DNA from: Pseudomonas sp. DNDY-54
GTDB taxonomy: Bacteria > Pseudomonadota > Gammaproteobacteria > Pseudomonadales > Pseudomonadaceae
Assembly (NCBI RefSeq): GCF_019880365.1
Contig: NZ_CP082271.1
Coordinates: 186,001-250,000, forward strand
Length of the DNA: 64,000 nt
Direction of reading: 5' to 3'
The stretch's first letter is position 1. Each line of letters starts with the position of its first letter. The position numbers were made by a program, and so were the translations under genes. The notes under the pieces are model-generated. The model did not search any database. It worked only from the letters and a program-made list of their open reading frames with translations, and was not told the origin of the DNA. Below are positions 24,975-33,665 of the stretch, one piece after another.

Positions 24975-26177
24975 GTGCTCAGGAAAGTTTCGACTGATCA
25001 GCTTCGGTTCGGTATGTACATTCAATCCCTCGAAGGGGGTTGGTTTTCGCACCCGTTCTGGCGCACCCGCTTTCTGCTCAGCGAGCCGTCCGACCTGCAA
25101 GCCCTGCGCAACAGCGGCGTCGAGGGCGTGTGGATCGATACGGCAAAAGGCGTGGATGTCGCCGATGAGCCGAATGTGGCGGCCGAGCCACACGACCCGG
25201 TCAGCCTGGCGCCAGCGGCTGAAATGCCCCAGCGCGCGGCGACCTGCAGTGCACGCGACGAACTTCAGCGCGCATCCCGCACCCTCAACCGCTCCAAGCA
25301 GGCGGTCGCGTCCCTGTTCAACGAGGCGCGCCTGGGCAACGCGGTGGATGTCCAGACCTGCCTGCCGCTGGTCGAGGAAATCAGCGAATCGTTGTCGCGT
25401 AACGCGTCGGCGTTGATCGGGTTGGCCCGGTTGAAAGCCCGTGATGAATACACCTACATGCACTCCGTCAGCGTCTGCGCGCTGATGGTGGCGCTCGCTC
25501 GGCAACTCGGGCTGGGTGAAGCTCAGGTACGCGAAGCGGGACTGGCCGGCCTGCTGCACGACGTCGGCAAAATGGTCATGCCCCCCGAAGTGCTCAACAA
25601 GCCAGGGAAACTCACCGATTCGGAATTCGACATCATGCGCACCCATCCCGAGCGAGGCCACGCGATGCTCGTGCAGGGCAACGCGATGCCCGAAGCCGTG
25701 CTGGATGTCTGCCTTCATCACCACGAAAAGATCGACGGGAGCGGTTATCCCAAGAAATTGAAAGGCGAACAGATCAGCCTGTTGGCGCGGATGGGGGCGA
25801 TCTGTGACGTGTATGACGCGATCACCTCGAAGCGGCCCTACAAGGACGCCTGGGATGCGGCGAGTTCGCTGTCGCAGATGGCGCAATGGGAGGGGCATTT
25901 CGACGTCAAGGTCTTCCATGCGTTCGTCAAGTCGGTGGGTATTTACCCGCTTGGCACGCTGGTTCGGCTCGAATCGGGGCGGCTGGGTGTGGTGGTCGAC
26001 CAGAACCCCGGCAAGCTGACGGAGCCGGTGCTACGGGTCTTCTACTCGACCAAGACACGGATGCCGATCACCCAGCAAGATCTGGACCTCACCCACAAGC
26101 CCGGCGCGGATCGCATCGTCAGCCGTGAGGACCCGGCGTCCTGGGGGTTCGCCAATCTGGATGAGTTCTGGCAGTAG
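24975..26177 (+). CDS. HD-GYP cyclic-di-GMP phosphodiesterase
   Basis: The chosen GTG start at 24975 has an AGAGG ribosome-binding site about 5 bases upstream and yields the family-typical N-terminus MLRKVSTDQLRFGMYIQSLE. A longer ATG frame from 24927 has no such support. Residues 1-120 form the DUF3391 domain, and residues 140-330 the HD-GYP domain: HSVSVCALMVALARQLG, LLHDVGKMVMPPEVLNKPG, HPERGHAML, HHHEKIDGSGYPKKLKGEQI and RMGAICDVYDAITSKRPYK. All metal ligands and the GYP triplet are present, so it should hydrolyse c-di-GMP. There is no membrane segment. It is transcribed alone, divergent from the dctB-like gene. Confidence 0.92.
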   Translation: MLRKVSTDQLRFGMYIQSLEGGWFSHPFWRTRFLLSEPSDLQALRNSGVEGVWIDTAKGVDVADEPNVAAEPHDPVSLAPAAEMPQRAATCSARDELQRASRTLNRSKQAVASLFNEARLGNAVDVQTCLPLVEEISESLSRNASALIGLARLKARDEYTYMHSVSVCALMVALARQLGLGEAQVREAGLAGLLHDVGKMVMPPEVLNKPGKLTDSEFDIMRTHPERGHAMLVQGNAMPEAVLDVCLHHHEKIDGSGYPKKLKGEQISLLARMGAICDVYDAITSKRPYKDAWDAASSLSQMAQWEGHFDVKVFHAFVKSVGIYPLGTLVRLESGRLGVVVDQNPGKLTEPVLRVFYSTKTRMPITQQDLDLTHKPGADRIVSREDPASWGFANLDEFWQ

Positions 26178-26520
26178 GTCCCCAGGTGGACAGCATTTCA
26201 ATCGTGACGGCCTGCGCAATCGGACAGGGGCGGCGGGTCGCGGCGAACATGATGTTTCGGTATCCTTGCCGCCTTCTACCGGCGAGCCCGACGCCGTCGA
26301 GGCTTCTATGTGAGACAAATCCATGACCTGGCAGCCTAGTCCGCTATAGCGCAACGCCCCCCTCTGCTACGACCGCTCGTCATGGGCGCGGTTGTTTCTG
26401 CCGTGCGCCACGCTGCAAATTGCCTATACGGCATCCATCCTCAAATTTGAAACGGGCCTCGTGTCAGCCTGCTTACCGTGCTCCGGTCTGGCGGCGGTGT
26501 CTTTGCTTTTGGAAATCTCG
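26178..26520 (+). other. Long non-coding leader upstream of the SulP gene
   Basis: These 343 bases carry no supported gene. A weak hairpin (ACCGC near 26371 pairing with GCGGT near 26391, followed by TGTTTCT) could terminate upstream transcription. An in-frame extension of the SulP frame back to 26392 shows no SulP-like sequence. I see no match to a riboswitch that I know. Confidence 0.4.
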
Positions 26521-28008
26521 ATGCTTCATACGATCAAACAAAACTGGTTCTGCAACATCCGGGGCGACGTGCTCGCTGGTCTCGTCGTCGCCTTGGCGCT
26601 GATTCCGGAAGCGATCGCGTTCTCGATCATTGCCGGCGTCGATCCGCGGGTGGGTCTCTACGCGTCCTTCTGTATCGCGGTGGTGATTGCCTTCGTCGGC
26701 GGCCGTCCGGGCATGATTTCCGCCGCGACCGGTGCCATGGCGTTGCTGATGGTGACGCTGGTACGCGAGCACGGCTTGCAGTATCTGCTGGCCGCCACGC
26801 TGCTCTGTGGTGTGTTGCAGATCGGCGCCGGCTACCTGCGCCTTGGCTCGCTGATGCGCTTTGTCTCCCGCTCAGTGGTGACTGGCTTCGTCAACGCGCT
26901 GGCGATTCTGATCTTCATGGCGCAGCTGCCGGAGCTGACGAACGTGACCTGGCACGTCTACGCCATGACGGCCGCCGGGCTCGGCATCATCTACCTGTTC
27001 CCCTATGTGCCCAAGATTGGCCGGGTGATCCCATCGCCGCTGGTCTGCATCCTGACGTTGACCGCCGTGGCGCTCTATCTTGGGCTGGATATTCGCACCG
27101 TCGCTGACATGGGCGACCTGCCCGACACGCTTCCAGTCTTCCTCTGGCCCGAAGTGCCGCTGAACCTCGAAACCCTGGCGATCATCTTCCCGTACTCCGC
27201 TGCGCTGGCGGTGGTGGGCCTGCTGGAGTCGCTGATGACGGCGACCATCGTTGATGATCTGACCGACACCGGCAGCGACAAGAACCGCGAGTGCAAGGGC
27301 CAGGGTGTGGCCAACATCGTCTCCGGCCTGTTCGGCGGCATGGCCGGTTGCGCGATGATCGGTCAGTCGGTGATCAACGTGAAATCCGGTGGTCGTACGC
27401 GCCTGTCGACCCTGATCGCCGGTGTCGTGCTGCTGCTGATGGTGGTGTTCTTGAGCGACTGGGTCGGCCAGATCCCCATGGCCGCGCTGGTAGCCGTGAT
27501 GATCATGGTGTCCATCGGTACCTTCAGCTGGGACTCGATCCGCAATCTCAAGCGTTACCCGCTGTCCACCAACATCGTCATGGTCGTGACCGTGGTGGTG
27601 GTGGTCTTTACCCACAACCTGGCCTACGGCGTGCTGGCCGGTGTGTTGCTGGCCGCCATGTTCTTCGCCAACAAGGTCGGGCACTACCTGCATATCGCCT
27701 CGGAACTGGACGATGAAGGCAACCAGCGCACTTACCGCGTGGTTGGGCAGGTGTTCTTCAGCTCCTCCGACAAATTCACCGCGGCGTTTGATTTCAAGGA
27801 AGCGATCGCCAGGATCACCATCGATCTGACTGATGCCCATTTCTGGGACATCACAGCCGTGGCGGCGCTGGACAAAGTGGTCGTCAAGCTCCGCCGTGAA
27901 GGCACCGACGTAGAGGTGCTAGGGTTAAACGAAGCCAGCGCGACCATCGTCGACCGCTTCGGTGTGCACGACAAACCCGACGCCATCGACAAGCTGATGA
28001 GCCACTGA
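26521..28008 (+). CDS. SulP/SLC26-family anion transporter with STAS domain
   Basis: The start at 26521 gives 495 aa beginning [20 protein letters not shown]. The family signature [20 protein letters not shown] in helix 1 is followed by [12 protein letters not shown]. About a dozen helices run to residue 390 (examples: [37 protein letters not shown] at the end). The C-terminal cytosolic STAS domain covers about 410-495 ([20 protein letters not shown], then [17 protein letters not shown]). SulP proteins exchange sulfate, bicarbonate or other anions with protons or sodium. Substrate cannot be read from sequence. A universal stress protein gene follows after 14 bp, a pairing often seen and suggestive of functional linkage. 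Confidence 0.92.
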   Translation: MLHTIKQNWFCNIRGDVLAGLVVALALIPEAIAFSIIAGVDPRVGLYASFCIAVVIAFVGGRPGMISAATGAMALLMVTLVREHGLQYLLAATLLCGVLQIGAGYLRLGSLMRFVSRSVVTGFVNALAILIFMAQLPELTNVTWHVYAMTAAGLGIIYLFPYVPKIGRVIPSPLVCILTLTAVALYLGLDIRTVADMGDLPDTLPVFLWPEVPLNLETLAIIFPYSAALAVVGLLESLMTATIVDDLTDTGSDKNRECKGQGVANIVSGLFGGMAGCAMIGQSVINVKSGGRTRLSTLIAGVVLLLMVVFLSDWVGQIPMAALVAVMIMVSIGTFSWDSIRNLKRYPLSTNIVMVVTVVVVVFTHNLAYGVLAGVLLAAMFFANKVGHYLHIASELDDEGNQRTYRVVGQVFFSSSDKFTAAFDFKEAIARITIDLTDAHFWDITAVAALDKVVVKLRREGTDVEVLGLNEASATIVDRFGVHDKPDAIDKLMSH

Positions 28009-28022
28009 TCAGGAGAATGACA

Positions 28023-28874
28023 ATGAACAATGTATTGGCTTGTATCGATGGCTCCCCACAGGCCGGGGCCGTTTGCGATTGCGCGGCCTGGGCCAGCCTG
28101 CGACTGGACGCGCCACTGACCCTGCTGCATGTGCTCGATCAGCAGCAATATCCGGCGACGGGCAACCTCAGCGGCATCATCGGGCTCGGCAGCCGCGAAT
28201 ACCTGCTGGAAGAGCTTGCCGCGCTGGATGAAAAACGCAGCAAGCTGGCGCTGGAAGAAGGCCGCATGATGCTCGACGCGGCAAAGCAGCGCGTGACCTC
28301 TGCCGGCGTGGCGCAGCCCGACGTGCGCCAGCGCCACGGCGACCTGGTAGAAAGTCTGCGCGACTTGGAATCCGACATCCGACTGCTGGTCATTGGTAAG
28401 CAGGGCGAAGACAGCAGCAGCGACCTGCAGCACATTGGCAGCCAGCTGGAAAGCGTGATCCGGACCATGCACCGGCCAATCCTGGTGACGCCGTCCAATT
28501 TCAACGCGCCGACCAGCGTCATGCTGGCGTTCGATGGCAGTGCCACGTCGCGCAAAGGCGTCGAGATGCTCGCCTCAAGCCCACTGTTCAAGGGCATACC
28601 CATCCATCTGGTGATGGTCGGTGCCGACACCACCGACAGCCGCGTGCCGCTGGAATCCGCGCGTGATGCACTTAAGGCCGCAGGGTTCGACGTGCATATC
28701 GCGATCCGCGCCGGCGAGGTTGAGCCCGCGCTGCACGCCTACCAGGCCGAGCACGGCATCGGGCTATTGGTGATGGGCGCTTACGGGCATTCGCGGATTC
28801 GCCAATTTTTGGTCGGCAGCACCACCACCAGCATGATCCGCTCGACCACCACGCCGTTGCTGCTGCTGCGCTGA
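28023..28874 (+). CDS. Tandem-domain universal stress protein (UspA family)
   Basis: The 283-aa protein holds two Usp domains: residues 1-145 (NNVLACIDGSPQAGAVCDCA, RLLVIGKQGED, RPILVTPS) and 155-283 (TSVMLAFDGSATSRKGVEML, LLVMGAYGHSRIRQFLVGST). The second domain ends with the ATP-binding type pattern G-x2-G-x9-G-S/T, and the first is more divergent. Start ATG 28023 is preferred over ATG 28017 because the AGGAG site at 28011-28015 is correctly spaced only for the former. It is in an operon with the SulP transporter. Confidence 0.9.
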   Translation: MNNVLACIDGSPQAGAVCDCAAWASLRLDAPLTLLHVLDQQQYPATGNLSGIIGLGSREYLLEELAALDEKRSKLALEEGRMMLDAAKQRVTSAGVAQPDVRQRHGDLVESLRDLESDIRLLVIGKQGEDSSSDLQHIGSQLESVIRTMHRPILVTPSNFNAPTSVMLAFDGSATSRKGVEMLASSPLFKGIPIHLVMVGADTTDSRVPLESARDALKAAGFDVHIAIRAGEVEPALHAYQAEHGIGLLVMGAYGHSRIRQFLVGSTTTSMIRSTTTPLLLLR

Positions 28875-28882
28875 TATCACCG

Positions 28883-28917
28883 CTGAGCGGGCGGCCGTTA
28901 GGCGCGCCCGCGTCCGC
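28883..28917. terminator. Hairpin between convergent usp and cfa genes
   Basis: Arms GCGGGCG (28885-28891) and CGCCCGC (28903-28909) with outer GAGCGG/CCGCTC pairing form a stable hairpin in the 53-bp gap between the convergent genes. No strong T tract follows on either strand. Confidence 0.45.
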
Positions 28918-28927
28918 TCATAATGGG

Positions 28928-30109
28928 CTACTGATACAGATCGGCCCGCGACCAGGGCAGTTCGTGTGAGCCATCCGGCAACGGCTTGCTCGCCAGAATC
29001 TGGTGCAGGTTGATCCAGTTACGGCGAAAGCCATACGCACAGCCCGCCAGATACACCCGCCAAATCCGCAGCGCCCGTTCGGGGACCATCTGCTGCGCCT
29101 CGTCCAGCCGAGCCTCCAACCGCTCGCTCCAGAACTGCAGCGTGCGGGCGTAGTGCAGCCGCAAACTTTCCACGTCGACGATTTCCAATCCTGATTCGCT
29201 GATGCAGGCGCCGATCTTGACCAGATGCGGAAGCTCGCCGTGGGGGAAGACGTAGCGGTCAATGAACTCACCGGCGCCGTGCGCGACGGGTCGGCCGTCG
29301 ATATAGCGCGAGGTGATGCCGTGGTTCAGCACCAGACCGCCCGGCCGCACCACCTCCGACAGCTTCTGGCAGTACAGCGGCATGTTGGCGTGCCCGACAT
29401 GCTCGAACATCCCCACACTGACCACCTTGTCGAACTGACCATCAGCAGGCAGATCCCGGTAGTCCAGCAGCTCCAGTTGGACCTGACCTTCAAGCCCCTC
29501 CGCAGCGACCCGCTCCCGAGCGAGCTTCAACTGCTCCTGGCTGAGCGTGATACCAAACACCTTGGCGCCGTACTCACGTGCCGCAAAGCGCGCCAGCCCC
29601 CCCCAGCCGCAACCGACATCCAGCAGGCGATCGCCGGACTTGAGCCGCAATTTGCGACACAGATGGCGCAGCTTGGCCTGCTGCGCCTGATCGAGGTCTT
29701 CCGTCCCGGTCTCGAAATACCCGCAGGAATAGACCATGTCCCGATCCAGCCAGAGCTGATAGAAGGCGTTGGACAGGTCGTAGTGATAGGAAATGGCTTC
29801 GGCATCGGTCGTCTTGTCGTGAGCTTCACGCACGGGCAGCGCCGAATGCGCTTCGCCCAACGCACGGCTGATCTCGTCGCCAATACGGATCACTTCTTCA
29901 AGCGGGCCGTGAAGATCAACCTTGCCCTCGACATAGGCGCCGCCCAGCAAGGCCAGGCTGGGATGGGCCAGCTGCGGAACCAGACCGGGGTCACGAATCT
30001 CCAGCGTCACACTGGGCGAGGGGCCGATGTCGATCTCCTTGCCGTCCCATAGGCGTAGGCGCAACGGTAATTCCAAGTCTCGAAGGGCTGGAAGCAATGT
30101 GGCCAACAT
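28928..30109 (-). CDS. cfa: Cyclopropane-fatty-acyl-phospholipid synthase
   Basis: The enzyme transfers a methylene group from S-adenosylmethionine across cis double bonds of membrane phospholipid acyl chains, usually in stationary phase. The 393-aa protein has the N-terminal lipid-interaction domain and the CFAS core: AISYHYDLSNAFYQLWLDRD, YSCGYFETGTEDLDQAQQAK, SAM motif RLLDVGCGWGGLARFAAREY, GITLSQEQLKLARERV, YRDLPADGQFDKVVSVGMFE, FIDRYVFPHGELPHL and the late Y-A-R-T-L-Q-F-W segment. Length and motifs are typical. It is monocistronic as far as visible. Confidence 0.93.
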   Translation of the reverse strand: MLATLLPALRDLELPLRLRLWDGKEIDIGPSPSVTLEIRDPGLVPQLAHPSLALLGGAYVEGKVDLHGPLEEVIRIGDEISRALGEAHSALPVREAHDKTTDAEAISYHYDLSNAFYQLWLDRDMVYSCGYFETGTEDLDQAQQAKLRHLCRKLRLKSGDRLLDVGCGWGGLARFAAREYGAKVFGITLSQEQLKLARERVAAEGLEGQVQLELLDYRDLPADGQFDKVVSVGMFEHVGHANMPLYCQKLSEVVRPGGLVLNHGITSRYIDGRPVAHGAGEFIDRYVFPHGELPHLVKIGACISESGLEIVDVESLRLHYARTLQFWSERLEARLDEAQQMVPERALRIWRVYLAGCAYGFRRNWINLHQILASKPLPDGSHELPWSRADLYQ

Positions 30110-30374
30110 GCTCGTTCTCCTATCGTCCGCGTGCCTGAAATCCTAGACCAGCTTTTTTCCGCTTGCGCTCAATCGGCCGATGGTTTTTGGCTATGGAGAT
30201 GATGGACCGAAATGATTCGGACGCTGTTAAGGGTCACGGTTGTTGGAAATGGCGCGGAGTCGGATGCAGTGGGGTTGCAGCCTGTAACGAGAGCGCCAGC
30301 GTTAACGGGTTTCGTGTACACCTGTCGCACCCCCACGGCCTGTTTGCCGCGCGAGCAATAAAGAAGGCATAGCG

Positions 30375-30587
30375 ATGACCCATTTCGACTGGCATAGCGA
30401 TCTGATAACGAACGAAACAGTGGTGACCGCCAGCTATGGAAACACCCAAAACGTACGCCGGTTTATGACCGAGGCGTGCGGGCCCGGTTTCAAGTTCGAC
30501 CGTGAGTTCATGGGCTGGATAAAGGATGGAACATCCAAAACCATGGGGCAGGTGGCTTGCGAGTGGCTGCGACGTCATGAGCGCTGA
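30375..30587 (+). CDS. DUF6434-type small protein
   Basis: The 70-aa soluble protein starts MTHFDWHSDLITNETVVTAS and contains YGNTQNVRRFMTEACGPGF, KFDREFMGWIKDGTSKTMGQ and a final VACEWLRRHER. These match my recollection of the small DUF6434 family, which has no assigned function. AGAAGG about 6 bases upstream of the ATG is a reasonable ribosome-binding site. It ends about 35 bp before the 3' end of the convergent tRNA-Sec gene. Confidence 0.75.
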   Translation: MTHFDWHSDLITNETVVTASYGNTQNVRRFMTEACGPGFKFDREFMGWIKDGTSKTMGQVACEWLRRHER

Positions 30588-30621
30588 CGCGCTGCTCGGT
30601 TAGTCGATGCTGCGTCGAGGA

Positions 30622-30717
30622 TGGCGGAAGGCAGTGGGAGTCGAACCCACCCGGGAACGGCTGCCGCCCCCAACCGGGTTTGAAGCCCGGCCGCACCACC
30701 GGGTGCGATTGCCTTCC
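30622..30717 (-). tRNA. selC: tRNA-Sec (anticodon UCA), selC
   Basis: On the minus strand the 96-base gene begins GGAAGGCAATCGCACCCGG and ends CTGCCTTCCG with an encoded CCA. It has the long 8-bp acceptor stem, an extended variable arm, and anticodon UCA in the loop CTTCAAA between CCGGG and CCCGG. GGTTCGACTCC in the T arm is canonical. It inserts selenocysteine at UGA together with SelA and SelB, which are encoded upstream on the same strand. The 5' 39 bases are duplicated at 34234, so the intact gene is a product of island integration and its native upstream flank now lies 3.5 kb away. Confidence 0.95.
30679..30717. repeat. Left attachment-type direct repeat (5' half of tRNA-Sec)
   Basis: These 39 bases, from the 3' edge of the anticodon loop to the first base of tRNA-Sec, recur without mismatch in the same orientation at 34234-34272. 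The match ends exactly at the tRNA 5' end on one side and at the anticodon loop on the other, as expected for a recombinase core site. Confidence 0.85.
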
Positions 30718-31055
30718 TCTAAAACGAGATTAATTCACCAACTTTGTGGAAAGTTTTGGCAAGTGCCGAGATGCTGTGGCCTAGGCTAGTAAAGAATCAT
30801 CTGCTAGGCGGACCGAGGGTAACAAATTGTCCTAGCGGTGACGAACAGAGGCGCTTAAATGACTCGGATTAGAGCGATCTCACCACTAAAACCTTAAGGT
30901 GCTCTACCTGAACGGCTCCGAGCAGAAGGGTTGAAACGCCCAATCTTAACCCCCTGAAGTCTGTGTGATTCTTACCACGGGAGGGAGTAGGATCGAACGC
31001 GGATAGTTAAGAACGTGCCCGGTACTGGACGCCCGAACGACAGGGAAAGGACGAG
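30718..31055. other. Non-coding left end of the island
   Basis: No gene is supported in these 338 bases. A hairpin-forming sequence AACTTTGTGGAAAGTT lies at about 30740-30755, close to the core repeat. This segment now serves as the upstream region of tRNA-Sec on the minus strand, but I see no convincing -10/-35 pair with good spacing there. Confidence 0.5.
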
Positions 31056-31622
31056 ATGAAGGCTGATTGGAACGACGCCCCGGAATACATCACGAGGCAC
31101 CGACGCAAACGCCGCAGGCTAGCGAAGCTGATCCCTGGACTGATCGGCACACTGATTACGCTCGCGGTTCTCCATACGGCAGGTTCAGCGTTCCTAAAGG
31201 GAACGGCACAAAACATTGCCGAAAAGCGCATTCACCCGAAACCAACCGCTGTCGCTGAAATCAGCAGAGCAGAACCTGCCCCTGTCAGGGATTGGGACAA
31301 AGTGGTCGAAGAGGTGGCAGCTAGAGGTGCAACGCCTCAGCCGCAACCGGGCCAGCCCCGATCCGACACGGCAGAGACCGTAGTCAGCAAACAGAAGGTC
31401 TTTAACGACAGCAACTACACGCCACAGGGCGCGCACAACGTAGTACCTGCTGTTTCAACTTATCAACCCAAAGAGACCCAAGCGCCTCGAAAGAAGCAAG
31501 AAATCGTTGTGGTTGGAAAGGAAACTCGGATACGAGATTTTTGCCCCTTCCGTGAAGGGAGCATTGAGCGAAGAAACTGCAAGATGAGTGTGGATCTAAA
31601 TAGAGCCGATAGAGTTAGATGA
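31056..31622 (+). CDS. Unknown single-TM island protein
   Basis: The 188-aa product has a basic N-terminus (MKADWNDAPEYITRHRRKRR), one membrane helix at about residues 28-46 (LIPGLIGTLITLAVLHTAGS), and a long Pro/Gln-rich, probably periplasmic or extended region. It has a conserved-looking C-terminus with FNDSNYTPQGAHNVV and KETRIRDFCPFREGSIERRN followed by CKMSVDL. Two Cys in the last 30 residues could bind metal or form a disulfide. AAGGACGAG before the ATG supports translation. Base composition is intermediate between the host and the following ATPase gene. I do not know a function; proteins with this C-terminal pattern seem to occur in other Pseudomonas accessory regions, which is recollection only. 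Confidence 0.65.
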   Translation: MKADWNDAPEYITRHRRKRRRLAKLIPGLIGTLITLAVLHTAGSAFLKGTAQNIAEKRIHPKPTAVAEISRAEPAPVRDWDKVVEEVAARGATPQPQPGQPRSDTAETVVSKQKVFNDSNYTPQGAHNVVPAVSTYQPKETQAPRKKQEIVVVGKETRIRDFCPFREGSIERRNCKMSVDLNRADRVR

Positions 31623-31673
31623 TTTAAACGTGTGACTAAAAACCGGCGAGTTTATCCTTATTTTGGGGGAGTC

Positions 31674-33665
31674 ATGGACGGATACATCGAGAAGATCGAA
31701 AAAATAAAAAACATAGCGGTTTTCAAAGACTTCTCGTGGAATGATGTTGTTAGGGATGGGGGTAACAACATTGCTGAATTTAAGAAGATAAATATAATAT
31801 ACGGGCGAAACTACACTGGTAAAACTACACTTTCCCGTATTGTTAGATCTCTTGAAACAGGGTTGCTGTCTGAAAAATACCCATGGCCGCTTTATAATGT
31901 TAAGTTCAATAAGTGTCCGAGTGTCACGCAGAATAATCCCTTAGATCACGGGCAGGTGATTAGGGTTTTCAATGAGGATTTTGTAAGAGAGAATCTGAAA
32001 TTCATTGTAGATTATTCAAAGAGTATTAATTCGTTCGCAATTTTAGGTGAAGATAACGCCAAGATAGAAAGTGAAATCGCAGATCTAGAATTGACGCTTG
32101 GGTCAGCCGATAACCCCGCCTCGCTAGTTGGGAAGGCTTTAAAAGCTGAACTTGATCACACGAAAGCCGTAAGAGATTTTGGCTCTAAACTGGAAACGCT
32201 AGAAGCGAAGCTCAAAGATAAATCGAACAAGCCAGGCTTAGGTATAAAACACAATAAGTTTTTCGGTGATGCTAATTACAATGTTGGCAAGATCAGGGAA
32301 GATATAAAGGTAGTTGGGTCTGAAAATTATTCTCCAATTAGCCAAGAAAAAATTGGCAGCCACCATAAGCTACTAAGAGAAGACCTTAAGGCTGAGATAC
32401 GGAGCTTGCCACGGTTCGAGCTTCAATACACTTCAATCGCTACCGCCGCAAAACAGCTATTGGAGCGGGAGATAAAGGCATCAGCGCCATTGGCAGATCT
32501 GCTCAGCGATGCCGTTCTAGAGGTTTGGGTAAGAGAGGGTCGAGACCTCCATCAGGACAAAAGGAACACATGCGGTTTCTGTGGCGGAGCGCTACCCCAG
32601 GAACTGTGGGAAAAGCTCGACAAGCATTTCAATCAAGAGTCTGAAGAGCTACGCGAAGCGATTAACAAGCTGTTGGCAAAGATAGCAAATGAAAAACAGC
32701 GAGCCCCAAGTTTGCTAAGGGTTAGAACGTCTGACTTCTATACCGCATTCCACGGGGAGCTAGATAAGCTTCAAGAGGATTTTGAAAGATATTCGCAAGA
32801 ATATATCGAGGCTTTAGCTGAAGTTGAAAAGTTGCTTGTAAGTAGGCTGGCCGATATCTACACAAAAATAAGTTTTTCACATGATCTTAAGCCTAGCAAT
32901 CTTAGCGCGGTGTACTGGTCCTATGAGACATTAGCAGAACGCTCCAATGCTTTCGCTAAGGCATTGAGCAATGAACAAGCTAATGCTCGAAGTGAATTAA
33001 GATTGCATGAGGTATATACGTTCACCAAGGACATTAAATATAGTGAAGAGTGTAAGGAGATTGATGCGCTTCGCGATGCGACTGCCATTGCTTTGGCTAG
33101 TAAAGAAAGCGCAATAGCAGAGCGGGACCTAATTGTCGGGCAAGTAAAAAAACTCAAGGCTGAGCTAAAAGACGAAAGTAAAGGTGCTGAAAAAGTAAAT
33201 AATTACTTAAACGACTTTTTCGGTCATAACTCGCTTACCCTGGAAGCCGTTGAGCAGAGGTTTAACGAGTCAGCAACCCACAGGTTCGAAGTCATAAGAA
33301 ACAAAGAGCGCGCATTTCATCTCAGTGAAGGTGAGTGCAGCCTAATAGCTTTCTGCTATTTTATGGCGAAACTTGATGATTATGAAACTCGAGGGAGTCA
33401 GCCTATTATTTGGATTGACGACCCAATTTGTAGCTTAGACTCTAATCATATATTCTTTATATATAGTTTGATACATTCAGATATAGCTAGTCCTGAAAAA
33501 TACTTGCATGGGGATGAAGTAAAGCAAAGAGATAAATTCAAGCAATTGTTTATATCTACCCATAACCTGGACTTCCTTAAGTATTTGAAGCGCCTTCCTG
33601 GCGCAGGTGGTAAAAAACTAGTCAGTATTTTGTTATTGATCGGCTTGGGGAAGAGAGTCGATTAA
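31674..33665 (+). CDS. AAA_13/RloC-like ATPase, N-terminal part of a frameshifted gene
   Basis: Start ATG 31674 has a GGGGGAG ribosome-binding site; a GTG at 31632 is less likely. This is an ABC/SMC-type ATPase of the AAA_13 family that includes the anticodon nucleases PrrC and RloC. Seen: Walker A GRNYTGKT (residues 44-51), a coiled-coil region about 140-520 with a central zinc-hook-like CGFCGG (Cys300, Cys303), signature LSEGE (550-554), Walker B PIIWIDDP (577-584) and H-loop ISTHN (His630). After the A6 run at 33612-33617 this frame reads 16 non-family residues (LVSILLLIGLGKRVD) and stops. Re-reading one A gives TSQYFVIDRLGEESRLKLMP and continues into the next frame. Strong AT-richness indicates foreign origin. 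Defence against phage is a family-based inference. Confidence 0.8.
   Translation: MDGYIEKIEKIKNIAVFKDFSWNDVVRDGGNNIAEFKKINIIYGRNYTGKTTLSRIVRSLETGLLSEKYPWPLYNVKFNKCPSVTQNNPLDHGQVIRVFNEDFVRENLKFIVDYSKSINSFAILGEDNAKIESEIADLELTLGSADNPASLVGKALKAELDHTKAVRDFGSKLETLEAKLKDKSNKPGLGIKHNKFFGDANYNVGKIREDIKVVGSENYSPISQEKIGSHHKLLREDLKAEIRSLPRFELQYTSIATAAKQLLEREIKASAPLADLLSDAVLEVWVREGRDLHQDKRNTCGFCGGALPQELWEKLDKHFNQESEELREAINKLLAKIANEKQRAPSLLRVRTSDFYTAFHGELDKLQEDFERYSQEYIEALAEVEKLLVSRLADIYTKISFSHDLKPSNLSAVYWSYETLAERSNAFAKALSNEQANARSELRLHEVYTFTKDIKYSEECKEIDALRDATAIALASKESAIAERDLIVGQVKKLKAELKDESKGAEKVNNYLNDFFGHNSLTLEAVEQRFNESATHRFEVIRNKERAFHLSEGECSLIAFCYFMAKLDDYETRGSQPIIWIDDPICSLDSNHIFFIYSLIHSDIASPEKYLHGDEVKQRDKFKQLFISTHNLDFLKYLKRLPGAGGKKLVSILLLIGLGKRVD

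Noticed and set aside
30718..31055. Decayed integrase at the left end of the island
   Set aside because: No frame in this 338-bp stretch shows tyrosine or serine recombinase motifs that I can recognise.
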